Shown: positions 1 to 8,407 of the stretch, one piece after another | Layout: each line of letters begins with the position of its first letter | Position numbering within the stretch: the first letter of the stretch is position 1 | Origin: Ferrimicrobium acidiphilum DSM 19497 | GTDB lineage: Bacteria; Actinomycetota; Acidimicrobiia; Acidimicrobiales; Acidimicrobiaceae | NCBI RefSeq assembly: GCF_000949255.1 | Contig: NZ_JXUW01000023.1 | Coordinates: 1 to 49,182, forward strand | Direction: 5' to 3' | Length of the DNA stretch: 49,182 bases | The notes under the pieces: generated by a model | What the model saw: only the letters and a program-made list of their open reading frames with translations | Told to the model about the DNA's origin: nothing | Databases searched by the model: none | Made by a program: the position numbers and the translations under genes

Positions 1-487
1 TGATCTTGTCAACCCCGAGAATGAAGAGGTCATCAAGACGGTTGGGATCGAGCTCTTCAGTGACGACTCGTTCACAGATCGTTCCTACCGTACGCCAGGC
101 GACTCTGAGCAGTTTTGTCACCGTGGTCTTATCCATCTTGGCACATGCCCAAGCTACCAGGTGTTCGAAGTCCCTCGTAAACCGCGACTCCCCAACTGGT
201 CGGGCAAATGGTACTGCCTCAGTGATCACCCCGTGGGTTGGACACCGGAGTCGTCTCAGCTGGCACGAGAGCCACGTCTGGTGAATCCCGATGTCGAGGT
301 GTCTCCATCGGGAGTCGAGCGTTCTCGTGTCATAACAGGACCGGGTCGTATAGGAGCACTTAGGGCATACCAACCGCGATCGGGTAAGCCTGAGCTTTAC
401 CAGCAGTTCGTGTGGACGAACTAAAACCTCGATGACGGTGACACTGCGAAGGCCCAGCATCTGCTTAACTAGAGAGGTAGCGCGCAC
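1..487 (-). CDS. ISL3-family transposase, N-terminal part (truncated by window edge)
   Basis: The reverse strand is open from the window edge up to a GTG at 487-485. The encoded piece of about 162 residues shows the ISL3 N-terminal layout. A short lead (VRATSLVKQMLGL) is followed by a zinc-finger-like CPKC, a conserved RCPTHG and an FTRDFEHLVAW helix. The helix-turn-helix part MDKTTVTKLLRVAWRTVG and the start of the catalytic region (LGVDKI) come next. The family cuts and pastes its own element using a DDE transposase. GTG 487 is preferred over the internal ATG at 460 because the residues before the ATG resemble family N-termini and a GGAG lies 9 bases upstream of the GTG. The C-terminus is outside the window, so intactness cannot be judged. 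Confidence 0.82.
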   Translation of the reverse strand, partial: MRATSLVKQMLGLRSVTVIEVLVRPHELLVKLRLTRSRLVCPKCSYTTRSCYDTRTLDSRWRHLDIGIHQTWLSCQLRRLRCPTHGVITEAVPFARPVGESRFTRDFEHLVAWACAKMDKTTVTKLLRVAWRTVGTICERVVTEELDPNRLDDLFILGVDKI

Positions 488-550
488 GGTTCTGAACTCC
501 CTTTTTGATGGGTTTCCAACACCAAATTTAGAGCTCAGAAACCGTGTGCG
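481..550 (-). promoter_or_regulatory. Inverted repeat sequestering the transposase SD and start codon
   Basis: Positions 531-550 and 481-500 form an imperfect inverted repeat of about 20 nt with a 30 nt loop, one mismatch and one bulge. In the transcript the downstream arm contains the GGAG Shine-Dalgarno (497-500) and the GTG start (485-487) of the ISL3-type transposase. Folding would hide both. Such hairpins in transposase leaders are known to damp translation from outside transcripts; that this one does so is inferred. Confidence 0.55.
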
Positions 551-651
551 TTTCTTATGTGGCTACTTCAGCCTCAAATACCCCCACTGAACTGGGGCTA
601 TGGATCAGATCCAGGCCAAATCTATCCACATGAATGTCAATAGAGCCCAAT

Positions 652-680
652 TTGATCCACCTGCCAGCAAACTATAAACT
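652..680 (+). promoter_or_regulatory. Candidate sigma70-type promoter for gcdH
   Basis: TTGATC (652-657) and TAAACT (675-680) are separated by 17 bases and lie 53 bases upstream of the glutaryl-CoA dehydrogenase start. The -10 box is part of the run TATAAACT. This is a match by eye only. Confidence 0.35.
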
Positions 681-733
681 GCAAACAGTCGATATGAACA
701 TAGATTTTTGCGATCTCTGATCGCGAGGTTAAA

Positions 734-1921
734 ATGAGGAGAGTTGTGCCACGTATTCTTGAGACACCAGAAAGCCTATTTGACATCGATGGTCTGCTGT
801 ACGACGAGGAACGCGAGATGCGTGACGTGGTACGCAGTTACGTCACAAAGCACATCAAACCCGAAGTAGCAACCTGGTTCGAGCAGGGCCACATTCCCGC
901 CAAAGAACTTTCGCTTGCACTCGGAAAACTCGGGGTTCTTGGTATGCATCTAGAAGGGTACGGATGTGCTGGAACTACAGCAGTGGCCTACGGATTAGCT
1001 TGTCTGGAACTCGAAGCCGGAGACTCTGGAATCCGATCATTAGTTAGCGTACAGGGCTCTCTTGCAATGAAAGCAATCCATGCTTTCGGCTCTGAGGAAC
1101 AAAAACAAGAATGGCTCCCCCACATGGCGAGCGGCGAGAAGATTGGTTGCTTCGGGCTCACTGAACCAGACTTTGGATCTGATCCAAGTGGGATGCGAAC
1201 TCACGCCAAACGCGACGGAAGCGATTGGGTTCTCAACGGGACCAAGATGTGGATCACAAACGGCAACGTGGCAGACGTGGCAGTGATTTGGGCACAAACC
1301 GATGAAGGCATTAGGGGTTTTATAGTCCCAACCGATACGGCCGGATTTTCCGCAAATTTGATTCACCATAAATTATCCCTACGTGCTTCGGTTACCTCTG
1401 AGCTGGTATTAGATGGAATTCGTCTCCCAGCGGATGCAGTTCTACCTAACGTCTCAAGTCTGCGCGGTCCCTTGACATGTCTCAATGAGGCTCGCTTTGG
1501 GATCATCTTTGGAGCGCTCGGAGCCGCTAGGGAATGCCTTGAGACGGCTATCCAATATGGCCGTGAGCGAATCCAGTTTGATCGCCCCATAGCTGGATAT
1601 CAACTGACGCAAAAGAAGTATGTCGATATGGCAGTCGAACTCGGAAAGGGCATTTTGCTAGCACTCCACCTCGCACGCCTCAAGGACCAGGGAACACTGA
1701 ATCCGGTCCAGGTCAATATAGGAAAGTTAAACAGCGCCAGAGAAGCCCTATCCATCGCCAGAGAATGTCGCAATATCTTGGGCGCCAATGGAGTGACACT
1801 CGAGTATCCCGTGATGCGCCATATGGTAAACCTCGAGTCGGTTTACACCTACGAGGGAACTAATGAGATGCACACTCTGGTAGTAGGAGAAGCACTGACC
1901 GGTATCGCCGCCTACCATTAA
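734..1921 (+). CDS. gcdH: Glutaryl-CoA dehydrogenase (acyl-CoA dehydrogenase family)
   Basis: This 395-residue FAD enzyme of the acyl-CoA dehydrogenase family oxidises and decarboxylates glutaryl-CoA to crotonyl-CoA in lysine/tryptophan catabolism. The all-helical N-domain (to about 120) is followed by the flavin-binding signature GCFGLTEPDFGSDP and KMWITNG. The C-terminal helical domain carries ERIQFDRPIAGYQLTQKK. The C-terminal YEGTNEMHTLVVGEALTG places the catalytic Glu where glutaryl-CoA dehydrogenases have it. The arginine in SLRASVT fits the family's binding site for the second carboxylate. Length is normal. GAGG stands before the ATG. The gene is isolated among mobile-element debris. 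The general family is certain; substrate specificity is inferred from the motifs. Confidence 0.88.
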   Translation: MRRVVPRILETPESLFDIDGLLYDEEREMRDVVRSYVTKHIKPEVATWFEQGHIPAKELSLALGKLGVLGMHLEGYGCAGTTAVAYGLACLELEAGDSGIRSLVSVQGSLAMKAIHAFGSEEQKQEWLPHMASGEKIGCFGLTEPDFGSDPSGMRTHAKRDGSDWVLNGTKMWITNGNVADVAVIWAQTDEGIRGFIVPTDTAGFSANLIHHKLSLRASVTSELVLDGIRLPADAVLPNVSSLRGPLTCLNEARFGIIFGALGAARECLETAIQYGRERIQFDRPIAGYQLTQKKYVDMAVELGKGILLALHLARLKDQGTLNPVQVNIGKLNSAREALSIARECRNILGANGVTLEYPVMRHMVNLESVYTYEGTNEMHTLVVGEALTGIAAYH

Positions 1922-2033
1922 TTCGGAGATGATCGTACCTTAATTTCTAGCAATCAGTACAAGCCTGCAGCATTGCCTAATCAAAACTCGGCAACGCGCA
2001 AACTTCAAGGTACGAACGAAGTAACCAAACGAA

Positions 2034-2222
2034 TCAATTAACTCTAGAGTCACGGACCGACCAATCACGAGCGCTCGGGTAAGTTAACGGATCACCATCG
2101 ACACCGGCGGTGGCCAGCCATGCAAGATATCCAGCCACTCTCGACTCGTAGGCACGTCGAGTGTTGGTAGATAAGGGTGATTTGGCGAGAGCGAGGCGAT
2201 ACGTTTCGATGGCAAGAGTCAT
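2034..2222 (-). pseudogene. Tyrosine recombinase (integrase) N-terminal stump
   Basis: A 62-codon reverse-strand frame encodes a typical core-binding (SAM-like) domain of a phage/plasmid integrase. The pieces PLSTNTRRAYESRVAGYLAWL and SARDWSVRDSR are characteristic. It stops at VRDSRVN, before any catalytic R-H-R-Y domain, so it cannot recombine DNA. Its start lies only 5 bases from the end of the neighbouring IS256-type remnant. It is a leftover of an integrative element; which one cannot be told. Confidence 0.7.
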
Positions 2223-2227
2223 AAGGG

Positions 2228-2806
2228 TCAGCGTAGTGCGAGAGTGTGACCTTGATATCGGAAGGTGTTTTGGGTCGTTTTTGGTGGGTTTTTGTTGCAG
2301 TATCGGAAGCAGGACTTCTCAGCCTCTACACCTAGCTGATAGAGCATCGAGAGAGCAGATTCATTCGAGAAGGCACCCTTGACCTTGATGGTTCTATGAC
2401 GGACCATGGAGAAGGTCGACTCGATTGGATTACTTGTCCGAAGGTGTACCCAGTGCTCAGCTGGGAAGTCATAGAAGGCCAAGAGGGCATCGGTATCCTT
2501 GGTCAGGCAGTGAACAGCCTTTGGGTACTTGGCTCCGTACTTGGTCTCGAACGTGGCGATAGCCCGCTTGGCATGATTCCTGGTCGGAGACTTGGAAAAC
2601 CTCATGGATATCCTCCTTAACCTTTGGACGCAGAGATTTGGGCACGTGGTTGGAAGATGTTGGCCGTCTTGTGGAACCAGCAGCGTTGGTGCTTGGTCCC
2701 GGGGTAGATCTCTGAAAGTGCTGCCCAGAAACCAAGGGCACCATCTCCAATGGCGAGCAAGGGTTCGTTCATTCCTCTACTCTTTAGATCGATGAGGACC
2801 TCTCGC
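2228..2806 (-). pseudogene. IS256-family transposase, 3' half of a split and decayed gene
   Basis: Reading leftwards from the IS21 insertion the strand encodes EVLIDLKSRGMNEPLLAIGD, then GALGFWAALSEIYPGTKHQR and CWFHKTANI. A frameshift near 2660 leads to PKSLRPKVKEDIHEVFQ, and another near 2595 leads to the C-terminal frame with AIATFETKYGAKYPKAV, YDFPAEHWVHLRTSNPIEST and FSMVRHRT. These are the second catalytic Asp region and the C-terminal Glu region of IS256/Mutator transposases. With at least two frameshifts and the IS21 insertion it is dead. The other half lies at 5416-6062. Confidence 0.88.
2800..2806. repeat. Target-site duplication, left copy (CTCTCGC)
   Basis: CTCTCGC directly precedes the first base of the IS21-type element and is repeated directly after its last base (5416-5422). 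Seven bases is within the 4-8 bp usual for IS21. Removing the element and one copy restores a continuous IS256 reading frame (TQSWREVLIDLKSRG), which proves that this is the insertion point. Confidence 0.9.
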
Positions 2807-2832
2807 TGCAGATTTCGGAGGTTTTCGGACAC
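2807..2832 (+). repeat. IS21-type element left terminal repeat
   Basis: The end starts with TG and reads TGCAGATTTCGGAGG, then TTTTCGGACAC. It matches the inverted right end at 5391-5415 with few differences. Further copies of the subrepeat (CGGACACC) follow at about 2850-2856 and 2871-2878. This agrees with the multiple internal end repeats known from IS21 elements. Confidence 0.85.
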
Positions 2833-2943
2833 CCGTTTCGGTCCAATCCGGACACCCGTTTCGGAGTTTTCGGACACCTAGACAGGGTGGGCCACTGAGG
2901 TAGCCATACTGAATCGGACAACGAGTTTTCCGAGGAGGTAGTT

Positions 2944-4491
2944 GTGTCACGTCCCCGCATCATCATGCGCCAAATCAGAGAAGTACTAAGGCTCTCACTT
3001 TCCGAGCGCCGCTCAATACGAGAAATCTCTCAAGCCTGTTCGCTCCCAAAGAGCACGGTATCTGACTATGTCAAACGGGCAAAGCAAGCTGGCCTGTGTT
3101 GGCCGCTTCCAGACGACCTTGACGACGATGGCTTAGAGTCCCTATTGTTTGGGGCCAACACGCCACCCGTTCATGCTAAACCAATGCCCGATCTTGGCTA
3201 TCTACACCGGGAGTTGAAGCGTCCCCACATGACGCTCATGCTCCTCTGGGTTGAGTACCGAGAGGCCCATCCCGATGGCTATGGCTACACCCAGTTCTGC
3301 GAGTACTACCGACGATTCGCGGACACCCTCTCTCCAACCATGCGCCAACGTCACGTGGCGGGGGCTAAGACCTTCGTCGACTTCGCCGGGGACACCCTTC
3401 CTATCTATGGTCCAGATGACGAGGTAGAGTTCTACGCCCAGATCTTCGTCGCCGTCCTTGGGGCCTCGAACCTGACCTACGTAGAGGCTTTGGCGAATCA
3501 GAACCTCTATCACGTCATTGGCGCTCACACCCGCGCGTTTAGCTCCTTTGGCGGGGTGACAGATGCGATCGTGTGTGACGGTATGCGTACCGCGGTTACC
3601 AAGGCTGACCGGTATGAGCCTGTTCCCAATGCGACCTACCTTGAGATGGCTACACACTATCAGATGACCGTACTGCCTGCTCGTCCCTATCACCCTCGAG
3701 ATAAACCCAAAGTTGAGGTGGCAGTTCTTGTGGTTGAACGCTGGATTCTCGCACGGCTACGCAACCGTCACTTCCATAGTCTCGCAGAGGCCAACGCAGA
3801 GATCGTAAAGCTCACCTGGGATCTTAACCACCGGGTTACCAAATCCCTTGGTACCTCACGTCAGGAGTTGTTTGAGACGATTGAACGTGACCATCTGCGC
3901 CCGCTACCAGCTACTCCCTATGAGTTTGCTACCTGGAGGCGAGCCAAGGTCAGCATTGACTATCACATCATCGTGAGCGCTGACCGTCACTACTATTCGG
4001 TACCCTACCGCCTGGTAGGCACCCACGTCGAGGTACGACTATCAGAGAAGAGTGTGCAGATCTTTGCCAAGGGGGTCAGAGTGGCTCTCCATCCACGCAG
4101 TAGTGTCCGTTACGGCTTTACCACGGACCCCTCGCACATGCCAGCCTCTCACCGGGCTCACCTCGAGTGGAGTCCCTCACGCATTATCAACTGGGCCAAG
4201 ACCACCGGTCCAATGACGGGAGCCCTGGTTGAGGGAGTACTCGAGCGCCGTCCACACCCAGAACAGGGATACCGGAGCTGTCTTGGCATCATGAGTCTTG
4301 CAAAGACGTACTCACCAGAGCGTCTCGAGGCAGCCTGTAGTCGCGCTCTTTCCCTTGGGTCCTACTCCTATCGCAGTGTGGCCTCGATTCTAAAGAACGG
4401 ACTCGATAGTGCACCACCACCAGGTGAAACACCTCCCTCGGAACCCGGACCTATCCATGAGAACCTTCGTGGTTCCGACTACTACCAGTAA
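2944..4491 (+). CDS. istA: IS21-family transposase IstA
   Basis: The 515-residue protein starts at GTG 2944 behind GAGGAGG. An N-terminal helix-turn-helix (SIREISQACSLPKSTVSDYV, about 24-43) binds the ends. The DDE/RNase H-like core has Asp in TFVDFAGDTLPIY, Asp in AIVCDGMRTAV and Glu in KVEVAVLVVERW. A C-terminal beta domain with DRHYYSVPYRLVG follows, as in the Mu-like IS21 recombinases. Length is normal and the frame is intact. IstA works with the ATPase IstB encoded 21 bases downstream. Confidence 0.93.
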   Translation: MSRPRIIMRQIREVLRLSLSERRSIREISQACSLPKSTVSDYVKRAKQAGLCWPLPDDLDDDGLESLLFGANTPPVHAKPMPDLGYLHRELKRPHMTLMLLWVEYREAHPDGYGYTQFCEYYRRFADTLSPTMRQRHVAGAKTFVDFAGDTLPIYGPDDEVEFYAQIFVAVLGASNLTYVEALANQNLYHVIGAHTRAFSSFGGVTDAIVCDGMRTAVTKADRYEPVPNATYLEMATHYQMTVLPARPYHPRDKPKVEVAVLVVERWILARLRNRHFHSLAEANAEIVKLTWDLNHRVTKSLGTSRQELFETIERDHLRPLPATPYEFATWRRAKVSIDYHIIVSADRHYYSVPYRLVGTHVEVRLSEKSVQIFAKGVRVALHPRSSVRYGFTTDPSHMPASHRAHLEWSPSRIINWAKTTGPMTGALVEGVLERRPHPEQGYRSCLGIMSLAKTYSPERLEAACSRALSLGSYSYRSVASILKNGLDSAPPPGETPPSEPGPIHENLRGSDYYQ

Positions 4492-4512
4492 CCAACCAAG
4501 AAAGGAAATACC

Positions 4513-5257
4513 ATGACCAATCAGACCATTGAAGCCTTAGGGCGTCTCCGACTCGAAGGAATGATCGACCCTCTAGAACAACAGTCGCGTTCATCTGAGT
4601 TTCTCACCCTGGGATTTGACGAACGCCTTAGCCATCTCGTGACTGCCGAGATCAGCTACCGAGATGAGCGTCGGATGGAACGACTCTTGCGGGCAGCCAA
4701 GTTACGCTCCGGGGCAAGCATAGAGTCCCTTGACTTTCGAGCCTCACGGGGTCTTGACCGTTCCCAGGTGCTGTCCTTGGCAAGCGCGAACTGGGTACGC
4801 AACCACGACCAAGTAGCCGTTTTTGGACCCACGGGAGTGGGTAAGACCTATGTGGCGTGTGCCCTTGGGCATGCGGCCATCCGTCAGGGGCACTCGGCTC
4901 TCTATCTGCGGTATCCGCGAATGCTCGAAGAGCTTGGCATCGCCCGCGGTGATTCCGAGACTGGCACGTCTCATGAATGCCTGGTCCAAGGTGGAGGTGT
5001 TGATACTTGATGACTTTCTCATTCGACCCATCAACCCAGATGCTGCCAGTGACACCTTAGAGGTGATCGAGGATCGTCATGGACTTCGCTCAACGATCCT
5101 TACCTCACAACTCCCAGTTGCCAACTGGTACGCAAGCATTGGTGACCCGACGATCGCTGACGCTCTTCTTGACCGCTTAACAACGAACCTTCACCGCATC
5201 GAACTCAACGGAGAATCGATGCGCAAGGTAACCCAACCACCCGAAGCACAGGGATGA
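4513..5257 (+). pseudogene. istB: IS21-family ATPase IstB, frameshifted
   Basis: The ATG at 4513 follows AAAGGAAA. The first frame gives an N-terminal domain and the Walker A motif GPTGVGKT (about residue 106), and continues to RYPRMLEELGIARGD. The homologous sequence then moves by +1 at about 4962-4970 into PRLARLMNAWSKVEVLILDD, holding Walker B, and LTSQLPVANWYASIGDPTIA to a stop at 5257. Together the parts match a full IstB helper ATPase of about 248 residues. The frame change may be a 2-base deletion, a 1-base insertion, a sequencing error or, less likely, programmed frameshifting. I saw no slippery run there. Confidence 0.85.
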
Positions 5258-5390
5258 GAAGAGGTCCAACACCTAAGATGAGAACGATGGGTCACCGACC
5301 AAGAACAGTCACCAGAAAGGAGGTGAGGTAGGGGTTAGGCGTGGCACCCGATGGCTCCCCGTCCGAGACTGTCCGAAAACTCCGGATTCG

Positions 5391-5415
5391 GTGTCCGAAA
5401 TGAGCGAAATGTGCA
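5391..5415 (-). repeat. IS21-type element right terminal repeat
   Basis: Read on the reverse strand it gives TGCACATTTCGCTCA followed by TTTCGGACAC, matching the left end. The element ends in CA at 5415, directly before the second CTCTCGC. Confidence 0.85.
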
Positions 5416-5422
5416 CTCTCGC
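5416..5422. repeat. Target-site duplication, right copy (CTCTCGC)
   Basis: This is the second copy of the 7 bp direct repeat flanking the IS21-type element; see 2800-2806. Confidence 0.9.
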
Positions 5423-6062
5423 CAGGATTGAGTGGATTCTCTCGTTCCATTTTCCAAAGTGAGGAGGTGTTTGCTCCCCTGGTCATCGACTCCGATGACC
5501 ACAAGCACGCAGAGCTTGGGGTTATCCCCTCTGATCTCTTGGTAGATGCCGTCGGCGTAAATGTAGGAGAAGGTATCTCTAGAGAGGCCACGCTTCTTCC
5601 ATTCGTCGGACTTGGTCTTCCACTCGACTTTGAGGGAGGAGACGATGCCCCATTGTCAACGATTGGGTGTCAGCTTCTTGGCTCGCTCGCCTTGGACAAG
5701 CTTTAAGAACTTAGGCTTTATCGCGTTCTGAGATTCCCTTCAGGTAGGCATAGGCGACCCAGGCATCGATGGACTTGGATCTGCGTAGGTAGGGAGGAAT
5801 GAGTTTGGATGAGAAGTTGATCGACCCATCGCCGTCACGAGAGCGGATTCTTGGTACCTCAACTTCGCTCGTCACCGATCGCGGTGGTGATGGATCGCTC
5901 GGGGAGGTAGCCATTGCGCACTACGTCCCTACCGGCACTCTTGAGCTCGTTTACCATCTCAGTCACCTCTACCTCAAGAGCGGTAGCGATCAGATGCCTG
6001 GCATGAACGCGCAACAGCTCGGTTACCGCATCAGTTACGGCGTAGGTGTGGAGTGGTGAACC
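5416..6062 (-). pseudogene. IS256-family transposase, 5' half of a split and decayed gene
   Basis: From 6062 leftwards the strand encodes VTDAVTELLRVHARHLIATA, then LKSAGRDVVRNGYLPERS, the conserved N-terminus of IS256/Mutator transposases. Later pieces are VEVPRIRSRDGDGSINFSSK, LIPPYLRRSKSIDAWVAYAY, DTFSYIYADGIYQEIRGDNP and VLVVIGVDDQGSKHLLTLEN, ending in TQSWRE at the IS21 junction. Frameshifts near 5875 and 5725 and a stop near 5660 break it. No start codon is left upstream of VTDAV. It joins the half at 2228-2806. Confidence 0.85.
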
Positions 6063-6520
6063 CTATCTGATCCACTCCTAATTGTGAGAGGACCGACCAT
6101 AATAGATACGGGAAGCATGTTTTGAAGTGAAAACCGATCCGGCTTTATTAGCGACCAGTTATGGTGGACGCTAGACATATGCCGGGCCATCTTGACGCTG
6201 GGGAGCAACAGGTGTTGTCCAGTCCGGATGTGGTTGAGAGCTTTGCTACGCCTGACATGGCTACCAATTTGTGTCACAGAAAATGTCACGGAATTCTGAA
6301 CAACCATGAGTGTTCTCGACAACTGTTGAACACAATACCTGCTCTGAGCTGCGCTGATGCAAACTCATGACCTCGATTGAAGAGCTCAAGAGCCAACTAC
6401 GGATTAGATGGAAGTGTATGATCATAGCCCTGGGCGCACCGCCGCCTCTGCCGGCCGTCACGATGAAACCCCAAGGCAAGTATCTGTGCAATCCAACCCA
6501 AGGGCATCTCAAGAACCCAA

Positions 6521-6560
6521 AGCGCAATCCACCTATCCACTCAGCGATAGGTGGATCGCT
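6521..6560. repeat. Strong 15 bp hairpin
   Basis: ATCCACCTATC (6527-6537) pairs perfectly with GATAGGTGGAT (6546-6556) across an 8 nt loop. After a 2 nt bulge (6525-6526), AGCG (6521-6524) pairs with CGCT (6557-6560). No T run follows on either side, so it is not an ordinary intrinsic terminator. It may be a remnant of a transposon end or a small RNA fold. Confidence 0.5.
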
Positions 6561-6835
6561 GAATATAATTGAATCTCTACAATTGACGACCCACCGGACC
6601 ACGCCTCCTGGCATAATCGGAGCCACGTCAGTCACCGACTGCGCCACAGCCTCGCTGCACAAACTTCAGGTTGCCAGAAGGAGGGAGAGCAGAGAGTAGA
6701 CGGCGTAATCCTGGTGGGATTGCAGGAATCGGACCAATCGGCTCCAGGAGAACTGAGATAGTCAGCCCCTCTCAGCCTTCACGCCGCGACGTCCTCAACA
6801 AGCAATAACTAGCACAACCGTAAAGGAAAACACCT

Positions 6836-6991
6836 ATGTCTGACGCTGTGTGCCCGACCGAGGCAAGGCCGCCTGGAATCCATTCATATCACTGGGACTC
6901 TTCGCTCCAACTCTTGATACAGGTGGACGTCAACATCACTCCATTCACTCGACTCGCTACCGGACACGTCAGCCTATCCCGGCTACCATAG
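6836..6991 (+). CDS. Possible 51-residue small protein
   Basis: An ATG at 6836 is preceded by AAAGGAAAACACCT, a reasonable ribosome binding site. The frame runs 51 codons to TAG at 6989-6991. The product starts MSDAVCPTEARPPG and has no recognisable domain or membrane segment. With no neighbour in an operon and no homology visible to me, it may well be chance. Confidence 0.15.
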   Translation: MSDAVCPTEARPPGIHSYHWDSSLQLLIQVDVNITPFTRLATGHVSLSRLP

Positions 6992-7066
6992 GCAACCGGA
7001 TAGGCAACCGCTGAAGAGTACGAAGGTGGAAGACAATTGATTTCTAGCCTCTGACCTGGATATTTA

Positions 7067-7144
7067 TGGTCGGGCTGGGGAGATTTGAACTCCCGACCTC
7101 TTGACCCCCAGTCAAGCGCGCTAACCAAGCTGCGCCACAGCCCG
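7067..7144 (-). tRNA. tRNA-Pro (anticodon GGG)
   Basis: On the reverse strand a full cloverleaf is readable. The acceptor CGGGCTG pairs with CAGCCCG. The D arm contains AGCTTGGTTAGC. The anticodon stem CTTGA/TCAAG encloses the loop CTGGGGG with anticodon GGG. The T arm is GGGAG-TTCAAAT-CTCCC. The discriminator A and an encoded CCA (7067-7069) follow. GGG decodes CCC and, by wobble, CCU proline codons. Confidence 0.96.
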
Positions 7145-7235
7145 TGCCCCCATTCTAACGAGAACATGGGGCCACGAAGTCACGTCTATCGGAATCAGCC
7201 TCGGTCTCTGTTGTGGGACCCGAAGCATCCAGATA

Positions 7236-8396
7236 TTACAACTCTTCACGCACTCCGAACCGTCGCCTCGAATCGTCAGCGGTGCCTTCAGTGGCGACAA
7301 GAATCCCAGACAATCGATTGGAGATCTCCATAGTCGCCTCCTCTTGCTGTTCTGTAGCACTATTGATGCGAAGCAGCATTTCACGTACCTGTCGATTAGC
7401 GGTCAATATGTCTTCAAGCGCTATCGCAGCAGCCTCTGCATTCGTAGCGCCACGAAGGGCCTCTTGAAAGCTCTCCTCGAATCCCTCACTCACCTCGATA
7501 GTGCCATTTCGGACTTCAGCGATACGACCCGCAATCTCAGATGCTGCACCCCGTGCTCGACTTGCTAGTTGACGCACTTCATCCGCAACGACCCCGAATC
7601 CCCTACCCGCCGCACCAGCTCGCGCGGCCTCGATAGCAGCATTAAGTGCAAGAAGATTTGTCTGATCAGCTATCCCTTGTATAGTGGACACCATCGCATC
7701 GATCAACTTAGTTTTCTCGGAAAGACGCGCTAGTGTAGCCGAGGTCTCAGTCATGCGTCTTGAAATCTCGTCTATAGCTCCTTTAGCGGCGAAGAAGATA
7801 TCACGGCTCTCGGCGGCCTTACCATTAACTGACTCCGCCGCCTCCTTGACCACCCTTGTGTTAGCCGCAACTTCGCCGGCGGTTACAGAGAGCTCCTCCA
7901 CTGCAGCCGCGATCTGGCTAACCGCCTCGGTAACGACCGAAGATCGGTGCAAGTCGGACTCTCGGCGCTGTTGGTCGTCGCGCACCCGTAGCGATACTTC
8001 GCGCCACTGCACAACAAAACAATCCTCCGACTGGTTCTCGGTATTCTTCAGCAGGAGAACCTTGGCAACGAACTGGCGATCACCAGCTTGATAATCGAGT
8101 TCAACATGATCTTTTACTTGTCCTGCAAGCAACCGCTGTAGTTGCCGGCGAATACGGTCGGAGTCATCAAAAAGCTGCACGAGTGTCGCGTTACCGCCAG
8201 CAGAACCAAGTTTAAGTTGCCGTTCGGCTTGGGGGCTAACGTAAGTGATACGCGCTTCGGAATCCGGAGTTGCCAGCACCACGAGCGCATCAAGGCGATC
8301 GAGAACCTCCCTCCCAATCGCAGTCGAACGTCTCAGGCCAGCAAAACCTCTTCCCATATAACGATCATCGGCACGATTCAGAAGAGCTTGATTCAA
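7236..8396 (-). CDS. Soluble methyl-accepting chemotaxis-type receptor with PAS domain
   Basis: The 386-residue protein has no transmembrane segment. Residues about 35-130 look like a PAS sensor ([20 protein letters not shown]). A helical coiled coil (about 145-370) contains the CheA/CheW-contacting hairpin tip [19 protein letters not shown] and [15 protein letters not shown], the signature of MCP signalling domains. It would act in the cytoplasm as a chemoreceptor or in a related signalling array. The gene follows the MBL-fold hydrolase gene by 11 bases, so the two are probably cotranscribed. The ligand is unknown. No che genes are in the window. Confidence 0.88.
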   Translation of the reverse strand: MNQALLNRADDRYMGRGFAGLRRSTAIGREVLDRLDALVVLATPDSEARITYVSPQAERQLKLGSAGGNATLVQLFDDSDRIRRQLQRLLAGQVKDHVELDYQAGDRQFVAKVLLLKNTENQSEDCFVVQWREVSLRVRDDQQRRESDLHRSSVVTEAVSQIAAAVEELSVTAGEVAANTRVVKEAAESVNGKAAESRDIFFAAKGAIDEISRRMTETSATLARLSEKTKLIDAMVSTIQGIADQTNLLALNAAIEAARAGAAGRGFGVVADEVRQLASRARGAASEIAGRIAEVRNGTIEVSEGFEESFQEALRGATNAEAAAIALEDILTANRQVREMLLRINSATEQQEEATMEISNRLSGILVATEGTADDSRRRFGVREEL

Positions 8397-8407
8397 GGAG
8401 TAGAACG

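Larger units (their letters stand above)
2807..5415 (+). mobile_element. Complete IS21-family insertion sequence, 2,609 bp
   Basis: The element is bounded by TG...CA inverted ends, flanked by a 7 bp duplication, and encodes the two-gene istA-istB pair in the usual order. It sits inside an IS256-type transposase gene in the opposite direction. The istB gene carries a frameshift, so this copy may be unable to move by itself. The right end holds subrepeats CTGTCCGAAAAC (5369-5380) and GTGTCCGAAA (5391-5400). Confidence 0.92.
6063..7066. other. One kilobase without a convincing gene
   Basis: The open frames here (for example 6261-6662 on the reverse strand and 6367-6699 forward) show no domain or motif that I recognise, and they overlap one another on both strands. 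The stretch contains a strong hairpin at 6521-6560, a short frame with a Shine-Dalgarno at 6836-6991, and a tandem repeat of ATAGGCAACCG near 6989-7010. It lies between dead transposons and tRNA-Pro and may be decayed mobile DNA. Confidence 0.5.

Noticed and set aside
3202-3693. 163-codon reverse frame inside istA
   Set aside because: It lies antisense within a well-supported transposase gene and has no recognisable domain.
6261-6662. 133-codon reverse frame in the gene-free region
   Set aside because: No domain, no Shine-Dalgarno, overlapping frames on the other strand, and a strong hairpin inside it.
7067-7144. tRNA-Pro as attachment site for the integrase remnant at 2034-2222
   Set aside because: I looked for a second copy of the tRNA 3' end near the integrase fragment and in the accessory region and saw none.
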